10,799 bases of DNA from Oscillospiraceae bacterium (GTDB taxonomy: Bacteria; Bacillota_A; Clostridia; Oscillospirales; JAAYXM01), in the NCBI GenBank assembly GCA_017408185.1, contig JAFQVE010000616.1, positions 1 through 10,799 of the forward strand. The letters run 5' to 3'. The notes under the pieces are model-generated. The model did not search any database and had not been told where the DNA came from. It saw nothing but the letters and a program-made list of their open reading frames with translations. The position numbers and the translations under genes are program-made. Position 1 is the stretch's first letter. The number at the start of each line of letters is the position of its first letter. Of the stretch, positions 1-6,567 are shown in pieces.

Positions 1-3000
1 ACAAAACGCACTTTTTCTGTTTCGCCGTCATCCTTTGACGGAGCATCCGTCTTGTCGTCTGTCTTATCGTCTGACGGGGTTGACGGAGCCGGAGCAGCTC
101 CACCGCCGCCACCGCCGCCTGCAGAGCCGCCGGAAGTGCCTGTTCCGCCTGTTGATCCGTAGACGGTGACATTAAAATGAATTGTATTCTCACGCCCGTC
201 AGAATCATATGCCGTTATTGTGAAATGGTTGTCTCCAACCTGGCTCGCATCAGGCTTCCATATAACTGTGCCTGTATTCCCATTGAGAACTGCACCACGA
301 GGAATAATCAATGCCTTATACGATACTGTCTTACCTTCAATAGGACTTTCCGCATTCAGATCAATGTTAATTGTGCTTCCTGCCGAAGTTGAAAGTACAG
401 ACTTTATATCATCAAACACCGGCGCTTCATCACATACATAGGAGCCTGCCAGCTCAAAACGTTGACCCGGATATATATTGTATATATATCCTTTTTCAAA
501 ATCATCCGCATCCTTATACTTTCTGACAAGTGAAACCGTACCGAGTTCAAGCTTTATATTTTCATCCTTGGAAGTCTTTGCGCCAAGTATACGATACGCT
601 CCATTCTGAACTCCGTCGTTTTCTACGACTATCATTTTTCCGACAAATGCTTCAGGTGAAGCATTGCTGTCAGGATCGACAATAATATAATTTTCAAGTG
701 TCAACCCCTTTGAATAATCAACAACCGTTCCGGTTATATTCTTTTCCGATTTATGAGCTCCAAGAATATCTCCGTCACTTAAATACGTGTATACATTTTC
801 TCCATTCTGTATGCTGTACACTCCGATAAAGCCACGGAAATCAAGCGTTACATCTCCATCCTGTACCTGATACGTTACTTCATTATTGGTCGAATAGATG
901 ATGTAGTCAACTCTTCCGGATTTGTGTTCAATCTTTATTGCTTTTGCATTGTCGCTCTTTTTCGGAGTTCCTTCCAACGGAGCAATGCTTACAGAATCGC
1001 TGTCCGTTAAATAACGGTTGGTCTTGTAGGGTTCATATACCGTCGTGAAAAGTGAATCAAGGTTGCTTCCCTTCCTTCTTGCAAGGAGATACTTTATTCC
1101 GTTTTTAAGGAATGCTTCATTTGCAGAGCGTGTCGGAGGATATCCGTTTGCTACTGCAACCTCGTCGAGCTCAAAATCATTAAGCATTGTAAGTCTTAAA
1201 TGCAACCCTTTGCCATCTTTGAGCTTTTTCAAATAATCCTTGATTTCAAAATCAATATCATATTTTCCCACCGGACCGCTTGTTCTCTGAGTCTTGTCAA
1301 GCCAGGTATACCCTCTGGGATAATGAGTTTCATATGTCCATGCCTCAGGAGAATTCGGGTCCGCACCGTACGGCCACTCGGAGTCGGCATATGAACCGGT
1401 TTCAACTTCTCCGAGCTTCAACGATGTTTCCGAGATTGTATCTCCTGCAACATGGAAGCTGAAGAGATGATCATCCCCACCCTTTGCACGGAAGAAATCA
1501 ACTATATAACTGTCGTTGTCGTTGACTTCAACAGTCACGAGAGTTCTTCTGTATATATCAGTGTTTTTATATTGTTCGCTCGCTTCCACATCGACAAGCT
1601 TCACCTTTCCTGCATCATCGAAATGGATCGGATATGAACCGGTTCTTCCCTCCTGTTCCTTTTCGTCAACAACAACAGTATTGTGTGAGAGCGTTGTTTT
1701 AATCCACTGCAATCTCTGCGGCTGTGTTCCCGTGTTGGACGGATATCCAAGGTCAGGCGTCATATTGAGGTCATAGGCAATTATGCCGAGGTTAAGCGCA
1801 TCCCTATGTGCGTGCGATACATTTGTTATTCCGAAAGTCAGGTATACACCTCGCTTGTTGTTTACATTCTGGGACGGAACTGTATCATATTTTGCACCGC
1901 TTCGAAGCATCGCAAAACCATATCCGGTCATTATTTCCGATTGCCAGCCGATTTCATTGTCAAGAAGCTTTTCAATCTCACCCTCAAGCGCTTCGGGTTT
2001 TTTGGTTGTTATGTCATATCGAAGCCCTTCCGTTTTCTCTCCATTCAAGAGATAGATGTGATTTGCAAGGCGTGACCCGATTTCTGTATCCTTCAAAAGC
2101 TTATATGCAAGAATATACTCATCAAGCAATGCTATGAATCCGCCACCTCCGGTTGTTCCGCTATCACCTGTCTGTGCAGCTTCCGTTGAGTTTATCACGA
2201 CCTGAGGAAATGCTCTGTACATCTGCACAAACTTTGTGTTCTGAAGCAAATCATACTTGGGATCCTTTGTATATCTTCCCAAAACGTCTGCAACATACAG
2301 AAGCTTCTGTGCCGGAACATAGTTATAGTTCGGAGCCGCCTCGTTGTTCATACCGTCGCGGTCAATTATATCAACAAGTTGCGCTGATACATTACCGCCT
2401 GTAAGCTTTTTATCGCTTGTTATTGCACCTGACTTATATACAAAATCAAGCATTTCGTTTGTAAGTGGCTGATGGTCAAGGGCAACTGCGGCATTCGTCA
2501 GTGCAAGCTGAAGCTGACCAAAGTTTCCGTATATCTGTGTGTTGAGAATGCCTTCGTATGTTGTTTTGAGAATGCCGTCTTCCCAATTCTTCCAGATTTC
2601 ATATCCACTTTCTTTTTTGTTTTCAAGATTCAATTCTTTTGCTTTGCCCGACAGGAAGGAAATAACCTGAGGATCATTGCGCATCGGGAAGAACGCATCT
2701 GCAGCTTCGGTAAATTCCACCGCAAAGTCGCAGTCATTTATACGTCCCTGGATTTTACCGGTTCCCGCTCCGCCGTCTGTTACAAAGAACTTGCCCGTTC
2801 CGGTAAAAGGAGCCGTGTCCATTGCGGGCCATACATCTGCAATACGGTCAAGTATTATAGCACCCGCTCTTCCGTATTTTACCTCACCGGTATACACATA
2901 TGCTTTTTTAAGAGTTTTGAGTATATTTCTCTCCTGTTGCCATGCTCTGAAGTTATAGAATGCGATATGGTTATGTACTTCCACAACTCCATTTGAATAT

Positions 3001-6000
3001 GTATATGGATTTCCCTCCGGGTCTGTCGGGCGGTATCCCCATCCGTCATCGACACCCCAGCCTTCTGCGGTTTCACCCGGTCGCAGACCTGCACCTGCGT
3101 TTATGGTTACATTTACACCTTCTACTCCGCCATTTTCAATTCTTACCTGATTTGCGACTTCCGGATAGAGGAGATTCACAAGAAAACCCTTCTCTCCGTT
3201 TGCCACAAGCTCTGCATTGCGACTCTTTGCCTGTTCGTAATCAAACAATCCGTTTTCATCAAGTCCGAGTTCATAGAATCCCTCAAAATCGTTACTCGGG
3301 AAATAGCGTTTGCAATCAGGACACTGTATTTTCCAAGGGCGTGTCAGCATATCATACGACCATACACCGACACCACCGCCACCGTATTTCACCGCAGTAT
3401 CAACACCGCAGTAACGGCAAATTGAATGATAAGGATCCCCCGTTCCTCCCACCTGACGTGAACGCGGAACACCTTCTCCGATTGTAAGCTCATATATCTG
3501 CTCATAGTTATCCAAATATTGGTCTGCAAGCTCTTTTGCTTCCTTCACCTCATCTTTTGCCCACGAATATCTGGCTGCATTTTCCTGAATGTTATCACAG
3601 ATTTCCTTAGTGAATATTGTTCGCTCTGTTTTCTTATCATCCAAAACAAACGCTATTGTAATCGCTTCTGTCTCATAGCTTTCTCCGTCAAATACTGTTT
3701 TTGCCTTTACCTGAACAGTACCTTCACCAACAGCAGAAAGGTAACCCTTATCATCGATAACAGCAATATTCTCGGAGGACTGATTTATTATCTCATATTC
3801 CACTTTTGAAGAATCTATTATCTTCTCATTTCCGCTGTTCATCTTCATTTTGAACGTAAGCGGTTTTCTGTCTGTCACATATATGCTTTCCGGAGCATCG
3901 AGATATACCTTTGAAACTCCACTTGTATCGATAGATGAAAGCTTGAATTCCGCAGTTTGTGTTGTGTTCTCATATTTGACACTCACTGTAATTGTCGCAT
4001 CACCTTCAGAAATCGCTCTTACGGTTCCGTCACGTTCCACCATCACGGAATCGGGATTGCTTGAGCTGTAACGGATAGTAAGTCCTGATTCATCAATCTC
4101 TGTTCCATCAAGAAGATATGCCTTCAGCTCCGCTTTCATCGTTTCTCCTACGCGGATTACGTCTGACGGATACGAAAACTCCGTAAATTTGAGTTTCTGT
4201 TCACCTTCCAGAACAAGGCTTCTCAAATTTATATATTCGTCTGCTCCGCCACGCGTTTTATGAATCGCAAAGACGTATTCGCCCGGATTTTCAAATTGGA
4301 CAAAGCCCAACGAAACATATTTGGGTGTCAATGCCAGAGCTTCACTGTCAAAGCAATCTACAGTTCCCACGAACGTGTTATACTTGAATTCATCAGTGAT
4401 ATAACCATCGACATCATAGGGGACGATATAAATATCAGCTACACCTGCGGCTCTGTAATAGTCGCTCTTTTCAAGTGACACAAGATATCTTCCCGGAACA
4501 TCTACCTTGATTTTAATTGCGACATATTCACCGGGAGCATGGCTCAATCTGAGCCTTCCGGTATTGCTTGATGATGCATAGAGAAACGCAACTGCAGAAT
4601 TTGCCTTATTTACGGTTGAAGCATCAGAGCTTTCCCACTGCCAGTTACCCACTTCTCCGTCTTCACCCGTGTAATCATACGTAATGCCGCGGATATCTTC
4701 AAGTCTTTTTGGCTCTGCGGTATAAAGCGGGGCATTCCATTTGCTGCTTATCTTCGTAAAATTATATGTCACATCTGTTCCGGCAAGCTCCATCGGAACC
4801 TGCTCGACAAATGAAAACTCCTTTTCAAAGTTATATTTTCTTTCGCCGTACGTAACCTCGGCTTCAATGGTAACGTCGCCTTCTCCGATTATTTCAATTT
4901 TTCCGTCGGCGGTTATCGTTACAACGTCGGGATTTCCACTCTTGAATGAAACGGAATCATCATCGAAGTTTACTGCCGTCTTTGCTTTGTCCGACAGAAC
5001 ACCCGTTGCCTTAAGCATATTACCCGCGCCGATAGCTATATCGCCCTTCATTACCGCAAAGGCTTCGCCCCCGTAAAGCTTAAGACTTCCAATTGCACTA
5101 TATCCCGCTTCTTTCGAGGAAACGACAAGCACGTATTCGCCCGCTTCCGCAAAATTGACGTTTTCTTTTTCTATGGTTCCTGTTTTTTCATAATTCTTTC
5201 CATCAGCATCCAAGCAAGAAACCGTCTCAAGAAGATTACTTGCCGTGAGGTTGGCCTCTATATTTTTTGCCTCCTCGGAATCAAGAAGATAAACGTCAAC
5301 TGCCTTTGATGCATAGGTGCGCTGTGCATAAGTAAGCTCGACATCATAATATCCCGAAACGGGGACATTTATTCCAAGTGCATACCAATAGCCCGCCTTA
5401 TGGCTTGTTACCATATATCCGTTAAGAGTTCTGAAATCTCCAAGGACGGGATCCCAACCGGACGTTCTGGAATGCGAACGGTAGAAGCCGTTTGACTGTT
5501 CATACGTAAAATCTCCGAGATAGAATCCATAGCCGACTTCATATGGGTTATAGAATACGTTTACGCCTGATCTGTTACTATTGGGGTCAACAACGTTTAT
5601 TGTGTGAACGATTGTTTTTGGGCTTCCGTTTATCATTGCGGTAAGGGTAATTTCCGCTTTTCCCTCTTTTGATGCAGTTATCGTCCCCTCATAAACTCCG
5701 TCATACGAGAGATCATCCGATGTTTTTTCAACGGCAACGGCATCGCCCGAGCTTACTGCCGCAGACATCCAATTATTTACGGATGCAGAAGGCATTCCGT
5801 CCGATGCCATCTCATATCCGTTTGCGCGGAAGTAAGATCCGTCGCTCATAACTGCATATGCCGCAAAAGACACCGTATCTCCTACAACAAGTTCCTTCGG
5901 GAGCGTATGTTCAATTTGGGAATACGATACCTCCGTCTCTCCAACATAGTCGAGCGAAAGGCTTATCGGAAGAGCTCTGTTTCCCCACTGATAATATTGG

Positions 6001-6554
6001 GTTTTTCTCGCAAGAACAAAGGCAATTTTCGCCGTTCCTGCCTCGAGATAGAGTGTGTTCATCGTCTTTTCGATATTTGCAACAGGCTTCTTATTTGTTG
6101 TTGTCGAATCGGTAAAATTATAAAAGCCTGCATATTCGCCATTGACATAAATATAGAATTCAGCGCCCGGATGCCACTTTGCACCAAGAAGCTTGATGCT
6201 GTAGCTTCCGCTCTTTGATATCGGTACAGTGAATGTGAACATTGAATCATATGGATTTTCCGTTCGGTCAAGCCATGCATCTCCCGTTCCGACATCTATC
6301 TGCTGTACGGTTGTACCTGTGTTTCCGATAGTAGTCTGACGGTTATCGCCTTTAGCGGTAGTTGTCTCCGAAGCAACAACCGTGTAGCCTGCAGCAGTTC
6401 CATCAAGGTCACACGGTCTGGTCGGATTTCCGCCACCCGCAGTTCCTCCAAATACGATTTTCACATCATATTCGCTTGCCGCACTTACCGACATTACAGG
6501 AAGCATAGATGCAATAATTGCGAATGTCAGTAATATTGAGATAATTTTTTTCAT
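1..6554 (-). CDS. Secreted multidomain heparinase II/III-family polysaccharide lyase, C-terminus beyond left edge
   Basis: The frame is open from ATG at 6554 to the window edge (2184 codons, no stop). A signal peptide is visible (MKK, hydrophobic core, VSA-A near residue 25). Domains in order: beta-sandwich module 28-206; Big-like 208-322; second binding-like module 330-496; Big_2-like 498-582; a further copy of the second module type 588-786; two Big-type domains 788-971; lyase region about 980-1940; cadherin/He_PIG-like Ig domain about 2043-2131; Gly7 and Pro/Asp/Lys-rich linker from 2133. The lyase region shows a CxxC pair (C1046/C1049, C1078/C1081), GNFG at N1344, Tyr1410/Tyr1412, SHAHRD (H1581, H1583), D1601 and SHNTVVVD (H1624), then EPY at 1841-1843 in the trailing beta domain. 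Heparinase II/III enzymes cleave uronate-containing polysaccharides by beta-elimination using Asn/His, Tyr and His, and heparinase II also has a structural zinc site. The start is set by GGGAG 8 bases upstream. It is probably co-transcribed with the gene before it. The linker suggests SLH or another wall anchor beyond the edge (inference). The substrate is unknown. The family call is strong, activity is unproven. Confidence 0.9.
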   Translation of the reverse strand, partial: MKKIISILLTFAIIASMLPVMSVSAASEYDVKIVFGGTAGGGNPTRPCDLDGTAAGYTVVASETTTAKGDNRQTTIGNTGTTVQQIDVGTGDAWLDRTENPYDSMFTFTVPISKSGSYSIKLLGAKWHPGAEFYIYVNGEYAGFYNFTDSTTTNKKPVANIEKTMNTLYLEAGTAKIAFVLARKTQYYQWGNRALPISLSLDYVGETEVSYSQIEHTLPKELVVGDTVSFAAYAVMSDGSYFRANGYEMASDGMPSASVNNWMSAAVSSGDAVAVEKTSDDLSYDGVYEGTITASKEGKAEITLTAMINGSPKTIVHTINVVDPNSNRSGVNVFYNPYEVGYGFYLGDFTYEQSNGFYRSHSRTSGWDPVLGDFRTLNGYMVTSHKAGYWYALGINVPVSGYYDVELTYAQRTYASKAVDVYLLDSEEAKNIEANLTASNLLETVSCLDADGKNYEKTGTIEKENVNFAEAGEYVLVVSSKEAGYSAIGSLKLYGGEAFAVMKGDIAIGAGNMLKATGVLSDKAKTAVNFDDDSVSFKSGNPDVVTITADGKIEIIGEGDVTIEAEVTYGERKYNFEKEFSFVEQVPMELAGTDVTYNFTKISSKWNAPLYTAEPKRLEDIRGITYDYTGEDGEVGNWQWESSDASTVNKANSAVAFLYASSSNTGRLRLSHAPGEYVAIKIKVDVPGRYLVSLEKSDYYRAAGVADIYIVPYDVDGYITDEFKYNTFVGTVDCFDSEALALTPKYVSLGFVQFENPGEYVFAIHKTRGGADEYINLRSLVLEGEQKLKFTEFSYPSDVIRVGETMKAELKAYLLDGTEIDESGLTIRYSSSNPDSVMVERDGTVRAISEGDATITVSVKYENTTQTAEFKLSSIDTSGVSKVYLDAPESIYVTDRKPLTFKMKMNSGNEKIIDSSKVEYEIINQSSENIAVIDDKGYLSAVGEGTVQVKAKTVFDGESYETEAITIAFVLDDKKTERTIFTKEICDNIQENAARYSWAKDEVKEAKELADQYLDNYEQIYELTIGEGVPRSRQVGGTGDPYHSICRYCGVDTAVKYGGGGVGVWSYDMLTRPWKIQCPDCKRYFPSNDFEGFYELGLDENGLFDYEQAKSRNAELVANGEKGFLVNLLYPEVANQVRIENGGVEGVNVTINAGAGLRPGETAEGWGVDDGWGYRPTDPEGNPYTYSNGVVEVHNHIAFYNFRAWQQERNILKTLKKAYVYTGEVKYGRAGAIILDRIADVWPAMDTAPFTGTGKFFVTDGGAGTGKIQGRINDCDFAVEFTEAADAFFPMRNDPQVISFLSGKAKELNLENKKESGYEIWKNWEDGILKTTYEGILNTQIYGNFGQLQLALTNAAVALDHQPLTNEMLDFVYKSGAITSDKKLTGGNVSAQLVDIIDRDGMNNEAAPNYNYVPAQKLLYVADVLGRYTKDPKYDLLQNTKFVQMYRAFPQVVINSTEAAQTGDSGTTGGGGFIALLDEYILAYKLLKDTEIGSRLANHIYLLNGEKTEGLRYDITTKKPEALEGEIEKLLDNEIGWQSEIMTGYGFAMLRSGAKYDTVPSQNVNNKRGVYLTFGITNVSHAHRDALNLGIIAYDLNMTPDLGYPSNTGTQPQRLQWIKTTLSHNTVVVDEKEQEGRTGSYPIHFDDAGKVKLVDVEASEQYKNTDIYRRTLVTVEVNDNDSYIVDFFRAKGGDDHLFSFHVAGDTISETSLKLGEVETGSYADSEWPYGADPNSPEAWTYETHYPRGYTWLDKTQRTSGPVGKYDIDFEIKDYLKKLKDGKGLHLRLTMLNDFELDEVAVANGYPPTRSANEAFLKNGIKYLLARRKGSNLDSLFTTVYEPYKTNRYLTDSDSVSIAPLEGTPKKSDNAKAIKIEHKSGRVDYIIYSTNNEVTYQVQDGDVTLDFRGFIGVYSIQNGENVYTYLSDGDILGAHKSEKNITGTVVDYSKGLTLENYIIVDPDSNASPEAFVGKMIVVENDGVQNGAYRILGAKTSKDENIKLELGTVSLVRKYKDADDFEKGYIYNIYPGQRFELAGSYVCDEAPVFDDIKSVLSTSAGSTINIDLNAESPIEGKTVSYKALIIPRGAVLNGNTGTVIWKPDASQVGDNHFTITAYDSDGRENTIHFNVTVYGSTGGTGTSGGSAGGGGGGGAAPAPSTPSDDKTDDKTDAPSKDDGETEKVRF
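4809..6554 (-). repeat. Copy 2 of a 1746-bp intragenic duplication (lyase codons 1-582)
   Basis: This stretch encodes the same four-domain block as 7557-9302, in the same order and with no net insertion or deletion over 582 codons. It begins exactly at the signal peptide and ends at the conserved FSF closing a Big_2-like domain. Hand alignment gives about 133 differences (about 77% identity). Differences concentrate in the Ig-like linker domains (241-290 and 500-582), while 421-478 is almost unchanged. Confidence 0.93.
6349..6413 (-). repeat. 65-bp block identical to 9097-9161
   Basis: These 65 bases match 9097-9161 with no difference, including all third codon positions, inside a duplication that elsewhere has diverged. 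The block encodes residues around 48-69 of both proteins. Recent gene conversion is a likely cause. Confidence 0.85.
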
Positions 6555-6562
6555 AACTATAT

Positions 6563-6567
6563 CTCCC
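6563..6567 (-). promoter_or_regulatory. Shine-Dalgarno of the lyase gene, overlapping the upstream stop codon
   Basis: GGGAG on the minus strand begins with the G of the TAG stop codon (6569-6567) of the upstream gene and lies 8 bases before the lyase ATG. This arrangement favours coupled translation by ribosomes that finish the first gene. Confidence 0.8.

Noticed and set aside
469..491. AT-rich inverted repeat (GGATATATA ... TATATATCC) near the lyase C-terminal region
   Set aside because: It lies inside the open frame and simply encodes a GYIYNIYPG stretch; no sign of a regulatory role.
2472..2996. 174-codon plus-strand open frame
   Set aside because: It is antisense to the heparinase core, where the minus frame carries the conserved motifs. 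No ribosome site or domain supports it.
177..6295. Many plus-strand and out-of-frame open frames of 60-175 codons across 177-6295
   Set aside because: All are opposite or out of frame to the continuous lyase gene, have no recognisable domains, and show low-complexity or shifted-frame composition.
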